A DNA stretch of 64,000 nucleotides, from positions 648,932 through 712,931 of the forward strand of contig CAXHWN010002684.1 of the NCBI GenBank assembly GCA_964020975.1. Direction: 5' to 3'. Under the pieces are notes generated by a model. The model saw only the letters and a list, made by a program, of their open reading frames with translations. It searched no databases and was not told the origin of the DNA. A program made the position numbers and the translations under genes. The stretch is from Hermodice carunculata (Eukaryota; Annelida; Polychaeta; Eunicida; Amphinomidae). Below, piece after piece: positions 24,106-33,130 of this stretch (the stretch's first letter is position 1; each line of letters starts with the position of its first letter).

Positions 24106-26417
24106 ATTATTGCAGAGTTGGACTGTGAGCACTTTGAAGTACTCTCAATGATAAATGCCGCACACGCATGGCCAAGGATTGATAAAGGCTACGCCCCCTG
24201 GGCTGATAATTATCAAGCTTCGGCATTGCGTCATCCCATGGACCTGTTAACGAGAGGTCCATGGTCATCTGAAAAGATGTACCACAGGAAGGAATTCAAT
24301 TTAATCATTATTTTGATAACGATGAAATTTATATGAAATAAACCGCCACACATCAATGATCAGCTGGCCATATATTGCAAAACAAAAGCGTTGCGTTAAA
24401 AAAAAGGTCTGTCCGTGACCCAAATACACATCTGCGCAGTGTCAAAAAAAAAATACCCACGAGCCATGGCCATACACTGTTCGGACTTCCTTTCAAAATT
24501 GCCAGATTAACAAGCATGCAAATGACGCTGTTAGATTAATTTATAGCAACACATCCGTTCACATGTTTAATTATAGAAATAATATTTTGAAAACAGTTTT
24601 TACAACTTACAAACAACAGTCTGTTCATGACCCATTTAAATGCCCTCTCTCCAGCGTAGAAATACCACGCCCGTAATTGACATGTGTGCCACAAGAAACA
24701 TCCATTTAAAACAAAAGCAACATGTTGTGACAACGCCATATCTTCGGGAAATGCCACGGAAAATGCCATCCGTTGGTCAGAGATCTGTGATCTCCACTAT
24801 AAATGCACACTGCCAAATGCACTACCCAGATGAGACACATCGGAAGTCTAGTTTGTGCACGCCACTGTCTTGCAAATGTCATTTTTACGCAAACAAAGTT
24901 TGTTGTGTCATAAGCTTCAGACAGCACCTACTGTGATGCGTGCATGCTTAAACGTGCCGACAAGCTTAGTTACCGGTCAAATTCAGGAGCCCACTTTCAG
25001 ACTAATCCGAATCGGCACGCGCATGCTTTCACTGCATGTCGACCCAAACGTGTCAAATCCAGGAACTAATTTTTTGACCGATCACACTCCAGTGTCTGTG
25101 ATGATTGACAGTCCAACTTTAAAATAAAGCAGTTGCTGTAGACTGTCGATTGTGAATTTGTTTTTATCCAAAGGGTAGATCTACACCTGTTATCATCGCT
25201 TGAGCCTGTCGGCGCTCGCGATGACGACAGATATAGATCCACCCCTTTCGATACTCAATCGCCAGTCTATAGTAACTATCACGTAAATTTTGATTTGACA
25301 ACTTTGGGATACCCGATTAAAAATTTTGCACCCTTTATGTGAAAAGGTTCATGTAACTACTGGAAGGGTAGTCTGTGTTTTGTGTGTGTTTTTTTTCTTT
25401 TCTTCCTCTAGGTTATGATTCAAAAAGCCAGGCAGTTTACTACTTTGTCCGATTTCTTGGACTGCTACTTATAGGGTTGTTCATTGGTATAATTTTGCAG
25501 ACAGCACTTGTGGTCCGCAAAAAGATCCTGATCAGTAAGTTCCTTTATATCCAACGTGTACCCTTTGTACCCATGGAAATTTTCTTTTGAACATTTTACA
25601 ATGTGGCATTTTTAAAAGATGAAACTCACCTACATGTAATTGAGTAAATGGGCCATATGGCTGACCACCTAGATCATTTCTAAGTTTAATTTCATTGTAT
25701 ATACAACGTTAACTAATTTATTTTACGGCAACCTTGTAAGGGTGCTAAAAGGAGGGAGGCAAAACTTCGTTTATGTGCGTGTGCATGTGTGTACGTATGT
25801 ATGTATCTATGTATGTATGTATGTATGTATCTATGTAGGTAGGTAGGTAGGTAGGTAGGTAGGTAGGTAGGTAGGTAGGTAGGTAGGTAGGTATCTGTGT
25901 GTGTTTGCATTTATGCATGTATATAAATATATATACATATATATATACATATATATAATATGATTCGAATAGATAGTAACATTTGGCGTAATATGTTATT
26001 TGCGTAAATCATCGACTGTATTGCAAACTTATTCCATTACTTCTTTCAGGTAAAAGTGGTAGTAGTATCGAGCTATATGGTTTGCGAGGGGCTAATGGTA
26101 CTTCAGCTGAAGCGAGGGTCCACCAGTATATGGTCAAATGCAATAAGGGCAGCATCAATCGAACCATACAAGTAGGGGGTGTTGAAAGTGTGATCCAAGG
26201 CCCGACACATGAAAGTGTATCAGTGGATCAAGCATTGAAATATGCCACCCAGAATAAAACTGTCAAAATACTCATTTCTCAACCACAAGAGGAGGAGGAG
26301 GAGGAGGAGGAGGAGGAGGGGAAGGATTTGGAATATATACATGAAACAGATGAAGCACGCAGAGCAAAGTTGGCAAAGGATGAGGGAAAGTTTCTGGATA
26401 ATTATTTTATAAATTAG
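7391..26417 (+). CDS. Two-Ig-domain single-pass transmembrane receptor, five exons
   Basis: Five exons (7391-7439, 18067-18378, 21116-21379, 25412-25534, 26050-26417) sum to 1116 nt, exactly 372 codons including TAG. Every intron is phase 1 with GT/AG borders, the usual pattern of cell-surface Ig genes. The predicted 371-residue protein has a hydrophobic signal peptide (1-16), a V-like Ig domain (about 18-120, Cys37, Trp48, Cys104 in GKYSC), a second Ig domain (about 121-209, Cys144, Cys190, no canonical Trp), a transmembrane helix (about 221-242), and a tail opening with RKK and containing a run of glutamates. N-glycosylation sequons NES, NHT, NIT, NYS and NWS sit in the ectodomain. No classical ITIM or ITAM is visible. 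The likely role is adhesion or immune-type recognition; the ligand is unknown. The exon chain is my inference, and extra exons could exist. Confidence 0.75.
9005..9066. repeat. (GT)n microsatellite in intron 1
   Basis: About 31 uninterrupted GT units. Confidence 0.95.
10063..10145. repeat. (TA)n microsatellite
   Basis: About 41 TA units in intron 1, immediately upstream of a pyrimidine-rich tract and the 146 bp repeat array. Confidence 0.95.
10230..11110. repeat. Diverged ~146 bp tandem repeat, about five units
   Basis: The phrase TTCAAAACTATTATAGATA recurs with starts of its AAAACTA core at 10531, 10679, 10824 and 10972. A weaker first version (CAAACTTTTGCAGATA) lies at about 10386. Each unit then carries 'GGTTTGTGACA', 'CAATGAACCA' and 'AATTTATGCAAATTAG'-like words. 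Spacing is 144-148 bp. Units are well diverged, so the array is not recent. Confidence 0.75.
11567..11660. repeat. Pyrimidine-rich (CTTT/CCTT) tract
   Basis: Almost pure C/T for about 90 bp on the plus strand, with CTTCCTTT and TTTCTTTC runs and a doubled CTTTCCTATATTC. A weaker tract sits in the same relation to the related repeat at 10190-10230. Confidence 0.85.
11672..11900. repeat. Solo second copy of the 10.23 kb repeat head
   Basis: From TCTGGAG at 11672, this matches 10230-10477 in order: CTTGCCATGGT, TTTAAAATTATGCAAATTAGGG, AAAGCTCCATATCTT, TTGCAGA.A.ACACA and TAGGTTTG.GACA. Only one 146 bp unit follows, against five in the first copy. Confidence 0.7.
12312..13462. repeat. ~590 bp direct duplication (two diverged copies)
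   Basis: Copy one is about 12312-12897 and copy two about 12898-13462. The landmarks TATCATT(G/T)CTCAGCA (12334 and 12920), TTGACACTTAC..TCTCAAACT, GGTATG(C/T)TGATGTAAAGTTGTGA and ACAGTTTA/ACACTTTAC..AA through GGTTCTTATCTTT recur in order. Each copy contains two GTT(G/A)CCATGG(C/T/A)AAC palindromes. Confidence 0.75.
12600..12613. promoter_or_regulatory. Perfect X-box-like palindrome GTTGCCATGGCAAC
   Basis: Matches the symmetric binding consensus of RFX transcription factors. Related sites are at 12761-12774 (GTTACCATGGAAAC), 13192-13205 and 13359-13372 (both GTTGCCATGGTAAC). They sit at repeated places in the 590 bp duplication, so two sites per copy may be inherited repeat sequence rather than evolved control sites. 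Confidence 0.4.
14162..14315. repeat. (AAT)n/(ATG)n microsatellite
   Basis: About 50 trinucleotide units, with a short ATG block at about 14195-14220. It creates long fake open frames of one amino acid on both strands. Confidence 0.95.
14496..17257. repeat. Diverged repeat family carrying TGTCAC..GTGACA palindromes
   Basis: Palindromes lie at 14496-14511 (TGTCACGTAAGTGACA), 14719-14734 (TGTCACGTAGGTGACA), 16242-16256, 16660-16675, 16834-16849 (TGTCACTTATGTGACA) and 17242-17257. Several are preceded by the same degenerate text, TTCAAATCAGTAAATTATCT then TTTTCTCAT.TATC..TTT, at about 16191, 16625, 16788 and 17208. Half-palindromes follow at about 16857-16911. The whole is an old, decayed interspersed or tandem repeat in intron 1. 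Confidence 0.6.
17642..17742. repeat. (CA)n(TA)n microsatellite
   Basis: CA/CAGA units pass into about 24 AT units; intron 1. Confidence 0.95.
18067..18378 (+). CDS. Ig receptor exon 2: V-like Ig domain
   Basis: The acceptor ATACGCAG precedes 18067 and the donor GTAAGT starts at 18379; phase 1 at both ends. It encodes a complete Ig fold signature: Cys in EMPCAARD, Trp in FIIWSF, and Q-G-K-Y-S-C before the last strand. Two sequons, NES and NHT, lie in the domain. Phase and length make it a stand-alone, shuffle-ready module. Confidence 0.8.
18379..21115. other. Intron 2 of the Ig receptor; no other gene seen
   Basis: AT-rich sequence with short open frames on both strands. None has recognisable motifs, and no clear repeat structure was noticed. 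Confidence 0.5.
21116..21379 (+). CDS. Ig receptor exon 3: second Ig domain
   Basis: The acceptor CTTTTCCACAG ends at 21115 and a weak but valid donor GTTTGT starts at 21380; phase 1 to phase 1. The peptide has TLNITC for the first Cys and DGEIVCQVSN for the second. The core Trp is missing (YKYRIY instead), as in some C2/I-type or diverged domains. Sequons NIT, NYS and NWS are present. Confidence 0.75.
21538..21822 (+). CDS. Candidate alternative exon containing cassette copy 2
   Basis: After an acceptor-like ATAATTTGCAG (ending 21537), one frame stays open for 94 codons to a stop at 21820-21822. It has a hydrophobic stretch WLPCCLLYLIGQTLF. Its end reads VHKCQPKNANNLNYSKRQ then IFKNYQNINIHLPI, the peptide shared with cassettes at 5.6 and 63.4 kb. 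Exon 3 of the receptor ends in phase 1, while this frame needs phase 0. Spliced directly from exon 3 it would instead give a short tail and stop at 21564-21566. It may be a relic of a duplicated neighbour gene lying inside intron 3. Confidence 0.3.
   Translation, partial: HLDVKENVINLSKLLPSSWLPCCLLYLIGQTLFNSNTFKRPLHSYHEYFKEHLVQKYISHVHKCQPKNANNLNYSKRQIFKNYQNINIHLPILM
23720..24007 (+). CDS. Unidentified 95-codon open frame, possible exon
   Basis: An open frame without an early ATG begins just after a stop and a CAG at 23720-23722 (a possible acceptor) and ends at TGA 24005-24007. The peptide is polar and protein-like (for example DELCAFYESILHNH and KADDIAFMLAHVN), unlike the simple-sequence frames around it. 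I do not recognise it. It could be an exon of an unknown gene or a decayed transposon piece. Confidence 0.25.
   Translation, partial: QQEPKPSFPRNSIFALRTDELCAFYESILHNHIRVSPRFLHKTTEGKDFHVYNNTLLWSTKADDIAFMLAHVNSRGGQTETSRHVPVKEFVITKS
24030..24102. repeat. (CA)n(TA)n microsatellite
   Basis: About 15 CA units, then an AT run with one interruption; intron 3. Confidence 0.95.
25412..25534 (+). CDS. Ig receptor exon 4: transmembrane segment
   Basis: The acceptor TCTTCCTCTAG ends at 25411 and the donor GTAAGT starts at 25535; phase 1 both sides. It encodes a short juxtamembrane part, then about 22 hydrophobic residues (LGLLLIGLFIGIILQTALVV) stopped by RKK, as expected for an extracellular-N, cytoplasmic-C single pass. 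Confidence 0.8.
25790..25945. repeat. (TATG)n/(TAGG)n tetranucleotide tract
   Basis: TATG units with ATCT interruptions pass into about 13 TAGG units and then TATA-rich sequence; intron 4. Confidence 0.95.
26050..26417 (+). CDS. Ig receptor exon 5: cytoplasmic tail and stop
   Basis: After the acceptor TTCTTTCAG (ending 26049), this encodes 121 residues to TAG at 26415-26417. Tyrosines occur in IELYGL, HQYMVK, KYATQ and LEYIHE; none fits the strict ITIM pattern. A GAG/GGA repeat at about 26288-26321 gives a run of ten glutamates. The last part (DEARRAKLAKDEGKFLDNYF) is charged and probably helical. Confidence 0.75.
26288..26321. repeat. Coding (GAG)n repeat giving poly-glutamate
   Basis: About eleven GAG/GGA triplets inside the receptor tail; likely length-variable. 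Confidence 0.9.
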
Positions 26418-27850
26418 ATGACCAATGTTCTGCCTATTTTAAAATGTTAGATTTCATCAGAGCAAAAAAAGTCAGAGTGTTTTTTTCTCTACATCCCAAA
26501 CATGTCAGACAGTTTGTAGATAATTTGAAGCTATTTGTATTCAGCAGTAAGCAATAGCGCTTTTACACATGATAAAGCTGTAGGCTATTAGATGCAAATG
26601 TAGTGGCGGCAATTTTGTGACTTTTGCGAGGGGTGTAATTTGATTCACGCGTAACTGAAATTTGAATTTTCGCAAGTTTAAGCAAAGTTTCTGGATAAAT
26701 GCTTTATAAATTACATGGCCAATGGTCTACCTATTTTAAAAAAATGTCGTATTGCAACCGACGCTATGGGGCCAAATGACAATTGTTTTAAAACTTGCCA
26801 TCACATTGGGCATTAATCTTCTGAAGGTAAAGGTCAATCATCACCAAACCTGACAGAGAGTGAGATATACCAGATATATATAACATTTGACCATCATTTG
26901 ACTTTGAAATAGCCTTGAACACCAAAATGTAGCTGTAAACAGACTTCTATATCAATTTTCATCCAGATATTGAAACAAACACTCAAAATGATCATTTCAT
27001 TTGCAAAGAATCAAGTCTAAGAATTATCACGTAAAAATACTTCGCATATGACCCAAAATTAATTAATCTAGAAATTTATGCACACAAAACGTTCTGTTCC
27101 AAAATATCAGAACGTTTTGAATTGCCTCATCAAAAAATATCTATGATCAGGTGCAGCTAAAAGAGTATATCATTTTGGGGAAAAAAATCATGTGAATTTG
27201 TTTAATCTGAATAAAATTCAATCAATTCGAAATTAAAGCCTCGTTTTCGATTTCTCGAATCAAAGATATTTTAAAAATTATCTCCGAAATGATCGTAAGC
27301 TTTGCGGTTCATCTATTTTATATACAGGCCTATGCCTGCTTAGTGAAAATAGAATAACCTATTGCAAAGTAACCCTTGAACAAATTTTTACTTCATTTTG
27401 GGCTAATTAAAAAAAAAATAAAGGTTTCCAAAGCCAAAAAAGCCCTACCCGAATCACTAAATGTACCCTCAAGGTCACTTCAAGGGCACTGAACATGTCC
27501 AAATTGTTTACACTTGTGTGAACTATCAGCGTGCCACGTTTCATTAAGTGTGATTTCTTTACCATAAGCAACCAGTATTTTACCCAAATATGGCTATTCT
27601 AATGCCCACTTTTTGCTTCATTGGCCCCAGTGTGGAATCAAAACATCACAATAATTTCTTCGCTGCAGTTCCAAATATTGTAAGACACTTTGTTGATAAT
27701 TTGCTACTTTTTGTACTCCGTGGTAGGCTGTGACATTTGTAGTTGATAAAGCTTTAGGCTATTAAAATGCAGTAGCGGCACCATTGTGACACTTTTCTAG
27801 GAGTGCTGGCTGATTTACGCATGCATGAGATTTGAATTTCTGTAGGTTTA
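26384..27850. repeat. Direct duplications in and after the receptor 3' end
   Basis: The last codons and stop region (26387-26449) reappear 297 bp downstream at 26684-26753 with changes. The stretch at about 26500-26680 also recurs at about 27670-27845; shared words are GATAAAGCT.TAGGCTATTA, GTAG(T/C)GGC, TTGTGAC and TGA.ATTTGAATTT. These are old local duplications of the 3' untranslated region. Confidence 0.6.
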
Positions 27851-30480
27851 TTAATTAGTCTGTCTTACCATTGAAGCAAACCTTCAAATTATGTGCATTT
27901 ATCCCAAAAATATTCATATGTAGTTGCAAACTGCGGGGCATGAAAAAAAGTGTTCAAGTTTAAAAAACACGTGACTTTACATACGTTCCATTGCATAATG
28001 TGTCATGGCAGTTTATGCAATTTAGGTTTTCCGCAGAAAATGCAAGATTGGCACAAAAACGCTAAATTAAAAAATATATATCTGTTATATGTAAAATATA
28101 TTATATTTTGCGCTTAAAGTATCACAGTTTTAAACTTAAAGTATCATAGTTTTAACGTTTTACGTGTAAGCAAAACTTGCACCGTTCCATTAACTTCCAG
28201 TTGATGTAATAGTTCATTTTAATATCATACCAAAGCTTTTCTGCTTTTGGAAGTGTTTTCCCTGGAAATGATGTCAGACAAGAATGACCATGGTTCGAGT
28301 TCATACCCAGGGGCCTCAGGGTTTGCTTGCACCACCCGGGTAAGAGGTCATTTGTTCATTTGAAGTTAACCTTATTACAAGTGATTACTTTTGGGCTTTG
28401 AGTGCTTAGGCCTATATGCTTGGGAAAAAACTAAAGTTTGTAGTCAATGTAGAATAATCCAAAGGTTATGAGGACTGGTTTAAAACCAGTTGCCTTTTAT
28501 GGATGACTGTCCGTCTCAAGTCAGGGGGAAAATTCGTTTTTTCACATTGGTATGAAAAGCTGAAAAATGATGTTTTGTTAATTGTCGAATCACTGCCTTG
28601 GCTATGTCCAACTTTGCGGTCATTGCTGGGTTAGAATTTATGAATTTGGTTTATGTTTTTTCTCACCTATTTGCTTTTTGGTATCATGCCAACCATGCAC
28701 AGTGTGGGATTTGCCTCTGAAGCCACTGATATTTAGCTTTTGGTTCAGTAAACGTGAAAGAGCTCGTTTAATGAATAAGCTTATTATCCGTGTAGCCATG
28801 ACCCTTTCCTGCACTCAAACCGGGGTACCCAACCCCGTAGCTTAGAGCTTAAGCAGCTGTGTTTCTTATACATTATATATTATATAAGGAAATGTTGCAA
28901 TGGAGGAGCATATGGGTACTTCGGCAGGTTACAGGGCAAATTTATTTATTTTAATTTGAGTAAAATATATATTTTTAACGTAATTGTGAAGCGTGACTCA
29001 TTTGATGTGGAAGAGCATGGGTTGTGCCAATCCCTAACATGTAGTCTCTCTGTAGTAGCTAAAGCCCACAGGGTACTGCATATTGGATTGGTTGTAATAG
29101 CCATGATGTTTGTTTTTATGGCTTCTGCAAGTGAACGCTTAATTTTATTTGATCGATGACACGCCAGTTCCTGAAAATCCAAATTTGACCTGTAGTTTCC
29201 TTTCCAACACTGACGTCCGTGGTTATGGTATCTTCACGATCTTATCAGAGAATTAAGGAGCGTGAGACAACTGATGTTTACGCCAGCCAAGTTCTCATTC
29301 TGAGCAAAATAAAGTACTATGTAATCCGTTCTTCTGAACGAATTAGAGAGTACAGCCCACAGTGGTCGTTTTACACAGCATTTTATATCGTATCTTTTGG
29401 GTAAAAATTCTGCTAAAAATTATTCATGGTTCATTGAGGTGGGAGGCAAGAACAAAGCGACTGCTGATCAGACCCTCTTTGATTCTGTCTACTGCCTCCC
29501 AGATTGCTATCAACATAATAAAACTATATATGTCTTGGTGCTAAGGTTGTTTAGCTTTGTAGGAAATATAAAAAACATGTAAGAGGTATTTTAGGGATAC
29601 TTGACGCCATTTTGCGAATTGATATGAAACGTACACCAATAAATTATATATAGCAACATCCAGGAGAGAACTTGTTTAAAGAAAAATTTTGTTGGTTTAA
29701 AGATATTGATTTTTAAAGTTGGGTGCTAAATGTTGTACATTTTTCTTTTTTTTTATGAGCTCCTCAAGTTACAAAAGAATGCACATTAAAACCAAACAAA
29801 GGGGTGTGCTTCTATACTGAATGGTATTCATCGAATATCTGTTAATTTCAAGATGATCGGGAGATTAATGTTGACGTAAACTCTTAAAAAACGAATTTCT
29901 TGTAGAAAAAAATGAAGAACTGGGAAAATCGCTTTAAAATGAAAGAGTGAGGACTACCAAGCTGTCACATGAGACATGCAAATTCTCCTCACCTCCTGCT
30001 TTGACTATATATGAAATAAACATGATGCTTTGCCTCTGTGAAATTTTCGTATAATTTGTTTGACACAGCTGCTTAAACAATGAAGTTTGTGAACTCATGT
30101 TCATGAAATGCAGCCACTTATCTCTCTTATTCTGTGAGGTTTCGCCATGCTGATGCCCACAAAAGGCTGACGGTAAGCTTATTATGTACATGTAAATGTC
30201 TCTGCCCTTGACTAAGCTTGAACTTGGCAACGGCTGTTTCAAAATAGCACCGGACACGTGTGTGGACAGTTTCGATCGCAATGTTCGCTGCTCACTGACT
30301 GGAGTCTGTCTACTCACTTCTCATGAGGTACAATAAAAAAGCATTGTACCTTAATAAGCAAGATGGTTGAGTATATTGCCATTCAGGTCTTTGGAAAGCT
30401 CATACGAGTACAACATGAAGCGTTCTTGAGGGACTCTGGATAGCCCTGACGTTTGTGACTTTTGAAATCATGTATATCAG
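27851..30480. other. No gene recognised
   Basis: AT-rich sequence with scattered short open frames. None shows motifs or paired splice sites I would defend. A GGTTCGAGTTC word at about 28293 looks like a Pol III B box, but no tRNA or SINE body surrounds it. Confidence 0.4.
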
Positions 30481-30488
30481 TGTACAAG

Positions 30489-30590
30489 ATGCCCACTTCC
30501 AGGCTTAAGAAGAAGTGCTTCACAGACGACGCACGGGCACAGATTGGCAAACTAAAAGGGGATAAACATACGCAAAACACCGACCTGCAG
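30489..30590 (+). CDS. Candidate first exon of the Mutator-like gene
   Basis: ATG at 30489 opens 34 codons rich in basic residues (MPTSRLKKKCFTDDARAQIG...), ending at CAG|GTTACA in phase 0. The next recognised exon, at 40452, also starts in phase 0. Its donor coincides with the left edge of repeat A1. The link is inferred from phase and style only. Confidence 0.35.
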
Positions 30591-31044
30591 GTTACAGACT
30601 ACAGTTGTGATTGGCTGGCTGCGCATCCCGGAGATAGTCCGTAATTGTGAAAATACTGTGTTTTCAGCATGCTGTAGCTTCTGTTAAAATAAAGTTAGCT
30701 AAGTCAGGTTTGCTGCAGTGCAGAGTTGCTTCATTGGTGGTTATATAGGTGCACTGTCTTCCAGGCCAGGTGGGAACTTTATGGTGGGGAAGGACAATGA
30801 TGTGACCCTGGCAAGAGCACAGTTTATACACCTGTATAAAGCTGACATCCAGGTGTTGTTTCGTATTTCAATTATCACAAATTAACGAGCTGAGAATTGT
30901 ATGACAAAAATCTGTCCATATTTTTCTGACATTTTTATCTATTAAATGCCGTTCACCGAATTTCAAAATACCAAAATGCTGATTTTTTAGACTGAAAAAT
31001 GCTAATATGAAAAATAGAAGGATTTATAACTGTAGTCTGTGGCC
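30589..31044 (+). repeat. Array unit A, copy 1
   Basis: About 456 bp from AGGTTACAGACTACAGTTG to CTGTAGTCTGTGGCC. It carries an open stretch reading GGNFMVGKDNDVTLARAQF (about 30770-30826) that looks protein-like but is not recognised. It differs from the other two A copies by lacking the AAC of CCCAACGGAG. Confidence 0.9.
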
Positions 31045-33130
31045 TATTAGGGCTAACTCTGTATGTATTGGGACTGACATGGTCATGTTGTTATTCTATT
31101 AACGTCCATCAAGCAAGTTAAAAATGGGAAGTCAGCACTTTTTGACAGCTGCCTGGACAATTCTGAGTGATCTTAACAACTTTTACATGGATGGAGCATG
31201 CAAGATATGGTCCTAGGACTGTAGATCACAAGGCAAATGGTTCGGGCTCTGGTATTGTGTACCTCACGCCAGCTTATGAAAGGAGAAAAAAAGTTTTACA
31301 CCCACAGATTGGCTGTGAATATCAAGTTTAACTGTCTCAATATTCCAAACATTCATGACGTATCACATTTATGTCACAAATCATTGTGCATAGACATGTT
31401 GCACCTATCAGTGGAACCACATTGCATAAATAATAACAGGATTCGCTGCAAGACATTTAACAAGTGCACAGGCTATGCCTCCTTTGCTGACTGCCTGGTA
31501 GATAGATAGCTTCCATAGCCCTTTGTATTTAGCGATACCTCACAGGTACCACACAGGTAATCATATGTGTGTAGGAGAAATTAACAATGCTAATATGATA
31601 TGAATAAATTATGCTAATCCCATTAATACGAAACTTAGTAACCCTCTGTTTCAAACTTTTAATTTTGTGGCATTGTCATTGTAGGCCTACAGCCTCCATT
31701 CATATGCAGAGCTGATTATACAAAATCATGTCAAAGTGATTTTGGGCATACCAGAAAAAATGCACATTGTCTGTCAGTAGAGCTGTACAAATCTTAGATA
31801 AAATGTGAATTTCTTTGCTTTTTGGTTTTGTTTTTGTTCCCCCCCCCCCTTTTTTTTTATCTTTATTATTATTATTTTTTTTGCAGCAAATACTTGTCAC
31901 ATATGTGTGTCATTTGACTGGGGTAAATCATTTCAAATCAGGCATGCTGGCTTTGTTGAGCTGTTGAGTTCATCAGCATATTATTTTCACATACATGAAT
32001 CAATTTATATCCATGAATATGGATGACAGCACTTATGAACTGCAGATTTTATAACTTTTACCAAGCTAGCATACATAGGTGGCAAAACATTTGAACCTCG
32101 ACATACAACCACATATAATTATAAGAGGTTCAGAAAATAAAACAAGTGGGAAAAAGTTAGCTTCCATTAAACACTTGCCTGAAAACACTTGTGCCTCATA
32201 ATTGGATTGATAATTGGATGCTTATCAAATTTAAAATTAGATCACTTGTGAATACAAATATGTATTTATGATATTGGAGTAACTTTACAAACTTTTGTCA
32301 TTTTCTTTCTAATATGTGCACATACATCAGAAACCATGTCAATAAACCGCAACTTATACAGTCTACTGCAGAAAAAAAGGCATAGCACTATTGGTTTGTG
32401 GAAGCTGGATCACCCAACTGCCCTCCTAATGTTCAAACAAAGGGCGCGTTAAAATTCCATAATATTAGTACCAAAAAACATAATTTGCTGAATACTGCTA
32501 CTCTAATCTGTGACCTACTGGTCTTAAACTGTGCACTTTGATGGGCTAATAATGTTTAAACACTGAAACTGTTCCATTGTCTGCCATAATTCAGATTATA
32601 TCAGGAAAATACTGCCATAATGACTGGTATTAGATGCTGACTTGGTGTAACTGATACTCCCCCCATCCGCCATTAATGCCTCAGCAGTGATAGATGTCAT
32701 ATTTTTGTAGACAAATGTTACGAATCTATCCATAAATAGTAAAAAAATCACCAATTTCACCTAAAAATTCATAACATTTTAGCAATATATTCAAATTTGG
32801 GATTAAAATTAAGGGGTGGGGCATTGTAATTTGATCTCTCACTGTAAGGGCGGGACATGCAGGCAAGTGATTATGGGTTTGCATCATAGCCCATTGTGTA
32901 TCGTATTCATATTGGACAGAAACGAATTGATTGGATGCAATTATATAATTTTCCTCAAAATTTTAATTAATTATTTTTTTGTCATAAAAACTGATTTTTC
33001 AGATTTAAAGGTTGCTTGCAAAAAAGTTGATATTTTCTTTAATATTGAAGTTTGGTAAAGTTAATGCAAATCCTTTGCAGAAAACAAGTTGCGGCTTCAG
33101 TTAAACAAGTTTTAAAAATTTTGATCAGTC
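31045..33130 (+). repeat. Array unit B, copy 1
   Basis: About 2.09 kb from TATTAGGGCTAACTC to TTTTGATCAGTC. Contains a 90-codon ATG frame (31237-31509) present in all B copies, and a C-run/T-run followed by TTTTGCAG and a second short frame (ANTCHICVSFDWGK..., to about 32026). Neither product is recognised. Confidence 0.9.

Larger units (their letters stand above)
21380..25411. other. Intron 3 of the Ig receptor
   Basis: Contains the cassette copy at 21.54-21.82 kb, an unidentified open frame at 23720-24007 and a CA/TA microsatellite. The rest (about 21830-23700 and 24110-25400) shows nothing recognisable. Confidence 0.5.

Noticed and set aside
25790-25890. Regularly spaced short repeats that superficially suggest an array
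   Set aside because: They are TATG/TAGG tetranucleotide units without spacers; no CRISPR is present, and none is expected in a eukaryotic genome.
28285-28310. Pol III B-box-like word GGTTCGAGTTC
   Set aside because: No A box, acceptor stem or anticodon arm could be placed around it, so neither a tRNA nor a SINE is supported.
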